Origin: an uncultured Prevotellaceae bacterium
GTDB taxonomy: Bacteria > Bacteroidota > Bacteroidia > Bacteroidales > Bacteroidaceae
DNA length: 23,656 bases
Direction: 5' to 3'
Assembly: GCA_902800435.1 (NCBI GenBank)
Contig: CADCEQ010000038.1
Span: forward strand, 1 to 23,656
Shown here in pieces: positions 6,848-13,047 of this stretch; position 1 is the first letter of the stretch, and every line of letters starts with the position of its first letter. The notes beneath the pieces are model-generated. The model did not search any database. It was given only the letters and a program-made list of their open reading frames with translations, and was not told the DNA's origin. Made by a program: the position numbers and the translations under genes.

Positions 6848-9100
6848 TTGAACTTTGCCGATGTCATACTGCCCGTGCCGCTCGACGGCTGCTTTACCTA
6901 CGCCATACCACAGCAGTGGCGCGACAGCGTAAAGACGGGGCAGCGCGTGCTCGTTCCCTTCGGACGCAACAAGCAGCACGTGGGCATCATTGCCAAGCTA
7001 CATGATAACCAGCCGCAAGGCTACGAGGTGAAGGATATACTCCAGCTGATGGATGCGGAGCCTATCCTGCTGCCCTCACAGCTGGCCTTGTGGCAGTGGA
7101 TTTCCACCTATTATATGTCGCCCATAGGCGAGGTCTACAAGGCGGCACTCCCCGCCGGCTTAAAGGCTGAGGACGGCTACCGCCCCAAGACCGAGACTTA
7201 CATCCGGCTGACCGAGGCCTTCAGCAGCGAGGCCGCCCAGCACATTGCCCTCAACATGCTGCAGCGGGCACCCAAGCAGCTCAAGGCGCTGACCGACTTC
7301 CTGTTTCTGGCCGAGGGGGCCGTCACCCGCGACGAACTGCTGAACGAAGGTCACACGCTGCAGACCGTTACGATGCTCATCAAGCGCGGCATACTCGAGA
7401 CCTACGAGGTGGAGGTGGGACGGTTGAACCACGGCGGCGAGCCCCACCCTGAGTTGGTCAAGAAGCTCAGCCCCGCCCAGGAGACGGCCTACAACGAAAT
7501 CCTCATGTCGTTCCTCAAGAAGAAGGTCACGCTGCTGCACGGCGTCACCTCCTCAGGCAAGACCGAAATCTACATCCACCTCATACAGCGCGAGATCGAC
7601 CAGCACCGCCAAGTGCTCTACCTACTGCCCGAGATAGCGCTGACCGTCCAGATGATGGACCGTCTGCGCCGCGTCTTCGGCGACCGCTTGGGCATCTACC
7701 ATTCCAAGTACTCTGATGCCGAGCGCGTGGAGATCTGGCAGAAACAGCTCTCCGGCCACCCCTACGACGTCATCCTCGGTGCCCGCTCAGCCGTCTTCCT
7801 GCCCTTCCAGAACCTCGGCCTCGTCATCGTCGACGAGGAGCACGAGACGAGCTTCAAGCAGCAGGACCCCATGCCCCGCTATCATGCCCGCTCGGCAGCC
7901 ATCATGTTAGCCAACCAGCCAACACCCAACGCCCAACACCCAACACCTAAAGTCCTCCTCGGCACCGCCACCCCCTCGATGGAGACCTACCACAATGCAC
8001 GGACGGGGAAGTACGGCTACGTACAGCTGACCGAGCGCCATCAGGGCATCGAACTGCCAGAGATACAGGTCGTCGACATCAAGGACCTGCAGCACCGCAA
8101 GATGATGACCGGCCCCTTCTCACCTCTCTTATTAGCGCGCGTCCGCGAGGCTCTTGAGCGCGGCGAGCAGGCCATCCTCTTCCAGAACCGCCGGGGCTAC
8201 GCGCCGATGATCGAGTGCAAGGCCTGCGGATGGGTGCCCCGCTGCCAGAACTGCGACGTCTCGCTGACGCTCCACCGCCAGATGAACCAGCTGGTCTGCC
8301 ACTACTGCGGGGCCGTCTATCAGGTGCCCGTCGTATGCCCGGCCTGCGGCTCCACCGAACTGCAGACACGCGGCTACGGCACGGAGAAGATTGAGGCCGA
8401 CGTGCGCGACATCTTCCCCGAGGCGCGCATCAGCCGCATGGACCTCGACACCACCCGCACCCGCAACGCCTACGAGCGCATCATCAGCGACTTCGGCTCA
8501 GGCCGCACCAACCTGCTCATCGGCACACAGATGATTTCGAAGGGACTCGACTTCGACCGCGTCAGCGTGGTCGGCATCCTTAACGCCGACACCATGCTCA
8601 GCTACCCCGACTTCCGGGCCTACGAGCATGCCTACATGATGATGGCGCAGGTCAGCGGGCGAGCCGGCCGCAAGGGCCGTCGCGGCCTCGTCATCCTGCA
8701 GACGCGCCAGCCCCAGCTGCCCATCATCCAGCAGGTGGTACAGGGCGACTACGAGAGTCTCTACCGCTCGCTCTGTGCCGAGCGCCAGCAGTTCCACTAT
8801 CCGCCCTACTACCGTCTCATTGCCGTCTACCTGAAGCACCGCAGCGACACGCTGACAGAGACCGCCGCCCAAGAGCTGGGTTTCCGCCTGCGCCAGTGGT
8901 TCGGCGCCCGCGTCCTCGGCCCCGACAAGCCCGGCGTGGCACGCGTCAAGTCGCTCTGCATCCGCAAGCTCGTACTCAAGCTGGAGAACGGCCTCAATCT
9001 GGCCGAAGTCCGTCGGTACCTCGCCCTCGCCCAGCAGCAGATGCTGCAAAACAAGCGCTACGCCTCGCTACAATTCTACTACGACGTTGATCCGCTGTAG
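6848..9100 (+). CDS. priA: Primosomal protein N' (replication restart helicase PriA)
   Basis: Encodes 750 aa, in the usual PriA range. PriA recognises stalled forks and loads the replicative helicase through the primosome. The N-terminal 3'-DNA-binding domain begins NFADVILPVPLDGCFTYAIP. The helicase core has Walker A GVTSSGKTE (about 231), DEEH Walker B (about 329), LLGTATPSME, and later GTQMISKGLDF and QVSGRAGRKGR. Eight cysteines in four pairs (CKAC, CQNC, CHYC, CPAC; about 458-500) bind two zinc ions. The start is TTG: it aligns with the expected PriA N-terminus and no in-frame ATG exists nearby. Residues 358-367 (PTPNAQHPTP), just before the TATPS motif, come from a 7-bp tandem repeat. 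The gene lies 6 bp after the barrel gene, so it may be read with the T9SS operon. Confidence 0.96.
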   Translation: MNFADVILPVPLDGCFTYAIPQQWRDSVKTGQRVLVPFGRNKQHVGIIAKLHDNQPQGYEVKDILQLMDAEPILLPSQLALWQWISTYYMSPIGEVYKAALPAGLKAEDGYRPKTETYIRLTEAFSSEAAQHIALNMLQRAPKQLKALTDFLFLAEGAVTRDELLNEGHTLQTVTMLIKRGILETYEVEVGRLNHGGEPHPELVKKLSPAQETAYNEILMSFLKKKVTLLHGVTSSGKTEIYIHLIQREIDQHRQVLYLLPEIALTVQMMDRLRRVFGDRLGIYHSKYSDAERVEIWQKQLSGHPYDVILGARSAVFLPFQNLGLVIVDEEHETSFKQQDPMPRYHARSAAIMLANQPTPNAQHPTPKVLLGTATPSMETYHNARTGKYGYVQLTERHQGIELPEIQVVDIKDLQHRKMMTGPFSPLLLARVREALERGEQAILFQNRRGYAPMIECKACGWVPRCQNCDVSLTLHRQMNQLVCHYCGAVYQVPVVCPACGSTELQTRGYGTEKIEADVRDIFPEARISRMDLDTTRTRNAYERIISDFGSGRTNLLIGTQMISKGLDFDRVSVVGILNADTMLSYPDFRAYEHAYMMMAQVSGRAGRKGRRGLVILQTRQPQLPIIQQVVQGDYESLYRSLCAERQQFHYPPYYRLIAVYLKHRSDTLTETAAQELGFRLRQWFGARVLGPDKPGVARVKSLCIRKLVLKLENGLNLAEVRRYLALAQQQMLQNKRYASLQFYYDVDPL
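7919..7946 (+). repeat. Four 7-bp tandem repeats inside priA
   Basis: The units are CCAACAC, CCAACGC, CCAACAC and CCAACAC, preceded by an imperfect copy CCAACCA at 7911. In the priA frame they encode PTPNAQHPTP between the helicase strand containing DEEH and the TATPS motif. Other PriA proteins have a short loop here, so this is an insertion that kept the frame. Confidence 0.8.
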
Positions 9101-9173
9101 CCTCCCCCAGTTGGGGGGCATAATAGAAGGGACTTTTGTTATACAGAAAGAGGAACTACTAAACATTGTCTCG

Positions 9174-9257
9174 GTTTTATCGTCCGTTGACGCAGTTTTA
9201 TTATCCATTGGCACAGTTTTATCGTCCGTTGACGCAGTTTCAACTTTAGTTGCCGCT
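9174..9257. repeat. Four tandem 21-bp repeats
   Basis: The units lie at 9174-9194, 9195-9215, 9216-9236 and 9237-9257. Units 1 and 3 are identical, unit 2 differs at a few positions and unit 4 is degenerate. Each begins GTTT; units 1 and 3 end GTTGACGCA. A further degenerate copy may precede 9174. Read on the - strand the array would encode heptapeptides such as ASTDDKT and VPMDNKT, but no gene around it is intact. Confidence 0.85.
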
Positions 9258-9431
9258 AAAGAACATTTTTGATGGCGAGGAACGTCGCTATTGACCGTGC
9301 CTTTCAACACGCGCACGTCGCTACGTCTCAAACGAAGGCAGACTCTTCCAAAGGTTGATAAGCACCTCTTGGAACAAATCGGCCACCTCGTCCTGGTCAT
9401 TGGAGAACATGTAGCACACGGTGTAAATTGG
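9258..9431 (-). pseudogene. Decayed fragment of an ECF-type RNA polymerase sigma factor
   Basis: Read on the - strand from 9431 to a TAG at 9321-9323, the frame encodes IYTVCYMFSNDQDE followed by VADLFQEVLINLWKSLPSFE. This is a clear match to region 2 of Bacteroidetes ECF sigma factors, the core-polymerase-binding and -10 region. One frame over, directly downstream, RSDVRV continues as expected for the next conserved block (SDVRTW in intact relatives), so a one-base frameshift has occurred. The N-terminal residues, the rest of region 2 and all of region 4 are missing; the upstream side runs into a terminator hairpin and the downstream side into the 21-bp repeats. It is a relic, not a working regulator. 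Confidence 0.75.
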
Positions 9432-9437
9432 TAAGAA

Positions 9438-9479
9438 AAAAACAAGCGATGCAACATTAAAGTTACATCGCTTGTTTTT
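9438..9479. terminator. Bidirectional intrinsic terminator
   Basis: Arms 9438-9455 and 9462-9479 pair at 17 of 18 positions around the 6-nt loop ATTAAA. The core is ACAAGCGATG / CATCGCTTGT. It is flanked by an A-tract on the left and a T-tract on the right, so it can stop transcription from both sides. On the - strand it begins at the stop codon of the DUF2795 gene. On the + strand it would stop read-through from priA. Confidence 0.88.
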
Positions 9480-9699
9480 AGTATTCGTCTTCGTTGAACA
9501 AAAAGTCCTCCTTCGTAGGATAGTCTGGCCAAATATCCTCTATACTTTCATATACATCGCCTTCGTCTTCTATCTCCTGTAGGTTCTCGAGCACTTCGAG
9601 CGGAGAGCCGGAACGGATGGCGTAGTCAATCAACTCCTCCTTGGTAGCAGGCCAGGGAGCGTCTTCCAATTTTGATGCTAATTCAAGTGTCCAATACAT
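9478..9699 (-). CDS. DUF2795-type small conserved protein
   Basis: Encodes 73 aa starting MYWTLELASKLEDAPWPA, followed by TKEELIDYAIRSGSPLEVLENL and a very acidic C-terminus (QEIEDEGDVYESIEDIWPDYP...FLFNEDEY). I recognise this as a small acidic protein highly conserved in Bacteroidetes and usually annotated DUF2795; its function is unknown. A longer in-frame ORF reaches 9735, but the conserved start is at 9699 and a promoter lies at 9753-9783. The protein is cytoplasmic, with no signal or membrane segment. It follows the cobalamin adenosyltransferase gene by 73 bp and ends in a strong terminator. Confidence 0.9.
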   Translation of the reverse strand: MYWTLELASKLEDAPWPATKEELIDYAIRSGSPLEVLENLQEIEDEGDVYESIEDIWPDYPTKEDFLFNEDEY

Positions 9700-9752
9700 A
9701 GTCTTAGTTATTATGATTCTACATGTTTTTGTCAACTATCTGAATTTGGCCG

Positions 9753-9783
9753 CAAAAGTAATCATTTTTTTCTTACTTACAAG
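9753..9783 (-). promoter_or_regulatory. Bacteroidetes-type promoter for the DUF2795 gene
   Basis: On the - strand TACTTTTG (9753-9760) fits the -7 consensus TAnnTTTG. CTTG (9780-9783) lies 19 bp upstream as a near match to the -33 box TTTG. Transcription would start near 9746 and give a leader of roughly 45 nt. It overlaps the 3' end of the adenosyltransferase gene. Confidence 0.6.
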
Positions 9784-10336
9784 CGTTTTGCCAAATAATT
9801 TCAGTTTGGTTGCTGTTAAAATTTATTATTTTGGCCAAAACAAACAAATAATCGCTCAATCGGTTGACGTATTGCTGGATATCGCCCCCCACTTCAGCCA
9901 CCTCGGCAAGGGCTGCGATTCGACGTTCGGCTCGCCGACAGACGGTACGGGCGACGTGAGCCTGGGCAGCCGCAGGGGTACCGCCAGGCAGCACGAATCC
10001 CTGACGTTCGGGCAGGAGTTTCATGATACGGTCGACCTCTTGCTCGAGGAACTCCGTCTCGCCATCAGCCAAGTGCGCCGAAGGGTAAAGTGGAGTCTGA
10101 CTTTGGTCGGTTGCCAAGTGAGTACAGACGTTAAACAGGTTGTTCTGCACTCTTATCAGGTTGTTGCGGTCGTCACCGTCGGGCATCATAGCCACCAACA
10201 GTCCCAGGTGGGCGCTCAACTCGTCGACGGTGCCGTATGCTTCGATACGAGCGTCACTCTTCTTGATTCTCACGCCCCCCACGAGGCTCGTCATTCCCTT
10301 GTCGCCCGTGCGGGTGTACACCTTTGTTATTTTCAT
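9773..10336 (-). CDS. PduO-type ATP:cob(I)alamin adenosyltransferase
   Basis: Encodes 187 aa, normal for the family. It transfers the adenosyl group of ATP to cob(I)alamin to make coenzyme B12, which Prevotella-type bacteria need for methylmalonyl-CoA mutase and similar enzymes. Diagnostic motifs are the N-terminal ATP-binding VYTRTGDKGMTSLVGG, then RIEAYGTVDELSAHLGL, and the C-terminal FVLPGGTPAAAQAHVARTVCRRAERR block (split here: FVLPGGTPAAAQAHVA and RTVCRRAERR). A longer ORF reaches 10375, but MKITKVYTRTGDKG at 10336 matches the family start and lies 7 bp after the upstream stop codon. It is cytoplasmic and co-transcribed with the gene before it. Confidence 0.95.
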   Translation of the reverse strand: MKITKVYTRTGDKGMTSLVGGVRIKKSDARIEAYGTVDELSAHLGLLVAMMPDGDDRNNLIRVQNNLFNVCTHLATDQSQTPLYPSAHLADGETEFLEQEVDRIMKLLPERQGFVLPGGTPAAAQAHVARTVCRRAERRIAALAEVAEVGGDIQQYVNRLSDYLFVLAKIINFNSNQTEIIWQNACK

Positions 10337-10343
10337 AGTCGGT

Positions 10344-10862
10344 TCAAAAGTTAATGATATAATGTTGCTTAGCACGTTTCTTGTCGAACAGCACGATACC
10401 GCAATAATAGAGGTCGAACGTGACGCTGGTGCGCTGGTCGGCTACGATTTCGCGCCAGAAAGCCTTGTCTTGCCAAATGTCTTCGACTATCAGTACCGTT
10501 CCGTCTTCCGCTCGGTCGTAGATAGCAACCAGTCGGCCACGATAGTCACCATCCAGCGTCAGCCGTATCATCTCCGTCGAATTACCGAAAGAGGCTTTCC
10601 TGCAACCAGCCTGCAGGTAATCCCGGTAGCCGTCGCTTGCAATTACCGATGGCTGTCGCCAATTGGCCAGCCGGAAATAGAGCAGTCCCAACTTCCGACT
10701 CAGCCTATCGTCGTTGCATCCAAGCTCTGCGTATTGGTAGTACGGCCAATGTTCGTTGATGACATACCGTACTAACCAATAGTCAGCAGGCGACTGGATG
10801 CCGAACCCGCGGCAATGCCAAATACGCCCCAACCAGACGAAGAAAGACTTCAACCGGTTCAT
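10344..10862 (-). CDS. Conserved Bacteroidetes protein, possibly methyltransferase-like
   Basis: Encodes 172 aa. I recognise the family from its ends: HCRGFGIQSPADYWLVRYVINE near the N-terminus (split: HCRGFGIQSP, VRYVINEHWPYY) and TFDLYYCGIVLFDKKRAKQHYIINF at the C-terminus (TFDLYYCGIVLFDKKR, KQHYIINF). Relatives are common in Bacteroidetes and are sometimes annotated as SAM-dependent methyltransferases, but no clear SAM-binding glycine motif is visible here. The middle is shorter and more divergent than in relatives I recall, so catalytic activity is doubtful. It has no signal peptide. The adenosyltransferase gene starts 7 bp after its stop, so the two are co-transcribed. Confidence 0.75.
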   Translation of the reverse strand: MNRLKSFFVWLGRIWHCRGFGIQSPADYWLVRYVINEHWPYYQYAELGCNDDRLSRKLGLLYFRLANWRQPSVIASDGYRDYLQAGCRKASFGNSTEMIRLTLDGDYRGRLVAIYDRAEDGTVLIVEDIWQDKAFWREIVADQRTSVTFDLYYCGIVLFDKKRAKQHYIINF

Positions 10863-10880
10863 CGCTTGCAGTAATTATAC

Positions 10881-10940
10881 TCACGATACCACAAACAACC
10901 CTGCTGCTACGATAGCGATACCGAATAATGTTTTCTTCAT
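10881..10940 (-). CDS. Possible 19-aa hydrophobic peptide
   Basis: ATG at 10940 opens a short frame encoding MKKTLFGIAIVAAGLFVVS, then TGA. It looks like a signal peptide or single membrane helix with a basic start and nothing after it. It is the first ORF downstream of a good promoter and ends 18 bp before the next gene, so it sits as a leader peptide would. It could equally be the remnant of a secreted protein whose body was lost. No SD-like sequence is seen. Confidence 0.4.
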   Translation of the reverse strand: MKKTLFGIAIVAAGLFVVS

Positions 10941-10981
10941 AACATTTGCTTTTATAAGGTTAGTACATGAAAATCATTGCA

Positions 10982-11012
10982 CAAAGGTACAGCTTTTCTT
11001 TGAAACAGACAA
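10982..11012 (-). promoter_or_regulatory. Bacteroidetes-type promoter upstream of the 19-aa peptide and cobalamin operon
   Basis: On the - strand TACCTTTG (10982-10989) matches the -7 consensus TAnnTTTG. TTGT (11009-11012) lies 19 bp upstream as an imperfect -33 box. The predicted start is near 10975, about 35 nt before the 19-codon ORF. It probably drives the peptide, the 172-aa protein and the adenosyltransferase. Confidence 0.6.
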
Positions 11013-11059
11013 GTTTTTGGGCAAGAATCATCGGATACATTGCTAAATAAAGACAACAT

Positions 11060-11254
11060 CTATTCTTCGTCAATATCGCCGACATAGCGTGCGCCTTGAG
11101 AACCATTTGAAGCAGGCTCAACGTCTTCATTTGTATCTCCCACATAGCGGATCTCAGTTTTCTTGAAGGAATTCACGCTATGCTGCTGAAGCAAGTGGAA
11201 ACAATGCATAAAGACTGTCTCCTTTAAAGTAGGAGTGAGGTATATCTTCTTCAT
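11060..11254 (-). CDS. 64-aa small protein of the surface operon, unknown function
   Basis: Starts MKKIYLTPTLKETVFMHCFH, a beginning shared by many small Bacteroidetes proteins of unknown role that lie next to surface-protein genes. The C-terminal half is acidic and contains the motif RYVGD twice, in IRYVGDTNED (about 36-45) and ARYVGDIDEE (about 55-64). There is no clear signal peptide or lipobox. The ATG lies 2 bp after the stop of the fimbrillin-like gene, so translation is almost certainly coupled. It is the last gene of the operon, and no hairpin terminator is evident after it. Confidence 0.7.
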   Translation of the reverse strand: MKKIYLTPTLKETVFMHCFHLLQQHSVNSFKKTEIRYVGDTNEDVEPASNGSQGARYVGDIDEE

Positions 11255-11256
11255 AG

Positions 11257-12204
11257 TTATTTTATCAAAGACGTTCCTAACACAATGTTAATAGGATATA
11301 GGTGGCCTGCTTCCCACTCAGTACCTTGAAGAGGTATCCATGCCGTCGTATTAGTTTGGTTACTGAAAGTGTAACTTATTTCCAACCCAGCAGATTCCCC
11401 AAGTGTTTGGGGGATAATGAACAATGTTTTACAAGGTAAGGCTACAGGGCTCGTATCGACTTTCATATATGCTTGGGTGAGTGTATAGTTTGCATTACCA
11501 CTCACGTTTTCCCATCTGCCTATATGATTTCCTGAGCTTGTAGAGTAGTGGCAGTCGCCTGTGTTGGCAATATTCTTCAGCACAACGCTGTTGACCGTGA
11601 GGTCAGCACCTAATTGAGTCATCAGTTTGTTCGTAATCTGAATATTAAATTCTACAGCGGCACAGGCGTGGTCGAATGTAAACCAAATGACGCCTTTAGT
11701 TTCTGAGTAGGTGACGTTTGTCACCCTTGACAGCAGCAAGTCACTTTGATTGGCTGAAGCTTCTTCAATGGAGAATGATATGTAGTGGTCATCACCAAAA
11801 ATATAATAAGGATGGGTAGTATTGTCTTGTAGGTTAGTAGGAGCATTATGAGCATAGAAAGAAATGGGAGTATCACCAGACACAGGCCAGCCTCCACCTT
11901 GATTATTCTTTGGTATAGGAATCCAACTGCCATTTTTCTTTTCCACTGCATATTCGTTGTCTACCCAAAGCATTGTAAATCTCTCCAACGTCTCTGTTGT
12001 TACTACAGTCCCCCTAGTCTCTCTGGCATTACCGTTCTCGTCGCGGAAGGGATTCTCTCCCACCCCGATAACGAGTTTGCGCTCCGTCGGGTTCGTTGGC
12101 GTCGGGTTCGCCGGCTCGTCACCGTCATCGCCCGATGAGCAGGCAGTAGCGCCGACGAGAACAAAGGCTGTGGCGACCAAATAAAATAATGTGGTGTGCT
12201 TCAT
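11257..12204 (-). CDS. Fimbrillin-like surface lipoprotein (Mfa-like)
   Basis: Encodes 315 aa. The signal peptide ends in GATAC with the lipidated Cys at about residue 22. The next residues SSGDDGDE resemble the acidic lipoprotein export signal of Bacteroidetes, pointing to the cell surface. A Pro/Thr-rich linker follows. Fimbrillin-family features are the TRGTVVTTETLERFTMLWV start of the first domain, ISFYAHNAP, the QSDLLLSRVTNVTY and WFTFDHACAAVEFNIQ blocks in the middle, and the closing WEAGHLYPINIVLG. In pilin relatives, cleavage after Arg near this first TRGT-like site exposes an assembly groove; whether that occurs here is inference. It lies 21 bp after the 273-aa lipoprotein gene. Its DNA is visibly richer in A+T than the genes before it. 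Confidence 0.85.
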   Translation of the reverse strand: MKHTTLFYLVATAFVLVGATACSSGDDGDEPANPTPTNPTERKLVIGVGENPFRDENGNARETRGTVVTTETLERFTMLWVDNEYAVEKKNGSWIPIPKNNQGGGWPVSGDTPISFYAHNAPTNLQDNTTHPYYIFGDDHYISFSIEEASANQSDLLLSRVTNVTYSETKGVIWFTFDHACAAVEFNIQITNKLMTQLGADLTVNSVVLKNIANTGDCHYSTSSGNHIGRWENVSGNANYTLTQAYMKVDTSPVALPCKTLFIIPQTLGESAGLEISYTFSNQTNTTAWIPLQGTEWEAGHLYPINIVLGTSLIK

Positions 12205-12225
12205 CTTTATCTGTCTGTTTGTTGT

Positions 12226-13047
12226 TTAGAACTCGAACGTCATGACGCTGTAGCTTCTGTGCCCGACGCCCATCTTGAGAGTCTGCGGGAAGGTGTAGTA
12301 GCCCCCCTTGTTGGCACTGTAGTACTTGAAGCTGACTTCCTCCTCGAGTCCGACGAGGGTAAAGACGTTCATTCCGCTGTTGGCAGGACCTTTGCCCCGG
12401 CACTCGTCTCCGACGAAGGCTGCAATCATGTCGTCGCCGCTCGCTTCGAACGGCATGCCCGTAAACTTCGACGCCGGCAAATAGTTATTCATGTACTTCG
12501 GACTGCCTTCGCCGAACTTGATCTCGAAATCGCTTTCATTGCCTATGGTGCGGTCAGGCGTGAAGTAGAAATAGCCGGGATAGTTGAATGTGTGTTTAAT
12601 AGCTGCACAATAGTACCTGATTTCGGTGTTTGCCCCTACGTCCTCGTTGTTGCCTAAGATGATGATGGGGAAGAAGATTCTTCCGTCATGGGTGACGTTG
12701 CGCATGCCCACGCCTCTGCACTTGTTTTTGATGAAGATGGCAAAGCGGTCGTCGTCGGTAGAATAAGGTGCATACTTGTCGTCGAGTTTTATGACGGCGT
12801 ACATACGGACTTCAAAGTTGGCAGGGTCAGGGTTTTCCCAATCGGGAACCTCGTCGTGCCATGTCCAGTCGATGAGCCATTCGGGCTGTCCTTCTGTTGC
12901 AGTGAAAACGGCGGTGGGCTCCGGAGTAGGTTCCGGAGTAGGTTCGACGACCTCAGGCTCCTTTGGCTGGTCGTCATCGTCTGATGAGCAGCCCCACGCC
13001 AAGGTGAGGGCTGCCATCAGCATCATTATTCTGAATGTCTGTTTCAT
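12226..13047 (-). CDS. Surface lipoprotein with two copies of a module shared with the giant protein
   Basis: Encodes 273 aa. The signal peptide ends at Cys20 (LAWGC), and SSDDDD follows directly, a textbook acidic lipoprotein export signal, so the protein should sit on the cell surface. Next is a linker of EPTP repeats (12 bp in DNA). The rest holds two related modules: copy 1 (about 75-170) with DRFAIFIKNKCRGVG and YFYFTPDRTIG, and copy 2 (about 195-273) with DDMIAAFVGDECRGKG and YYTFPQTLKMG. The same module appears near the C-terminus of the giant protein (DLVAAFDSKGRCMGVA). No enzymatic motif is seen. The start ATG overlaps the stop of the giant gene (ATGA at 13044-13047), so the two are translationally coupled. 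Function is unknown; a partner or anchor for the giant is a reasonable guess. Confidence 0.85.
   Translation of the reverse strand: MKQTFRIMMLMAALTLAWGCSSDDDDQPKEPEVVEPTPEPTPEPTAVFTATEGQPEWLIDWTWHDEVPDWENPDPANFEVRMYAVIKLDDKYAPYSTDDDRFAIFIKNKCRGVGMRNVTHDGRIFFPIIILGNNEDVGANTEIRYYCAAIKHTFNYPGYFYFTPDRTIGNESDFEIKFGEGSPKYMNNYLPASKFTGMPFEASGDDMIAAFVGDECRGKGPANSGMNVFTLVGLEEEVSFKYYSANKGGYYTFPQTLKMGVGHRSYSVMTFEF

Larger units (their letters stand above)
9101..9477. other. Region without an intact gene between priA and the DUF2795 gene
   Basis: No intact gene is supported in these 377 bp. Immediately after the priA stop is a short GC hairpin (CCCCC-AGTT-GGGGG, 9104-9117) without a U-tract. Then come a 21-bp repeat array, a decayed ECF sigma factor fragment on the - strand, and the left part of a bidirectional terminator. 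Open frames on both strands through the array are explained by the repeat length being a multiple of three. Confidence 0.65.

Noticed and set aside
9104..9117. CCCCC-AGTT-GGGGG hairpin as the priA terminator
   Set aside because: The stem is only 5 bp and no T-tract follows; the bidirectional hairpin at 9438-9479 is a much better stop for read-through.
9174..9257. Repeat array as a possible CRISPR
   Set aside because: Units are contiguous at 21 bp with no unique spacers, and no cas gene is present.
9087..9272. 61-aa + strand frame overlapping the end of priA
   Set aside because: Most of it is the 21-bp repeat read as heptapeptides (VLSSVDA); there is no start context and it overlaps priA in another frame.
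9068..9532. 154-aa - strand frame covering the sigma factor relic and the 21-bp repeats
   Set aside because: It joins an out-of-frame piece of the relic, the repeat array and antisense priA sequence; it is open because the repeat length is divisible by three.
9641..10354. 237-aa + strand frame
   Set aside because: It is antisense to the cobalamin adenosyltransferase gene, whose family motifs are unmistakable.
10985..11059. Terminator after the 64-aa gene
   Set aside because: No stem-loop with a T-tract could be found on the - strand here; the transcript end is left open.
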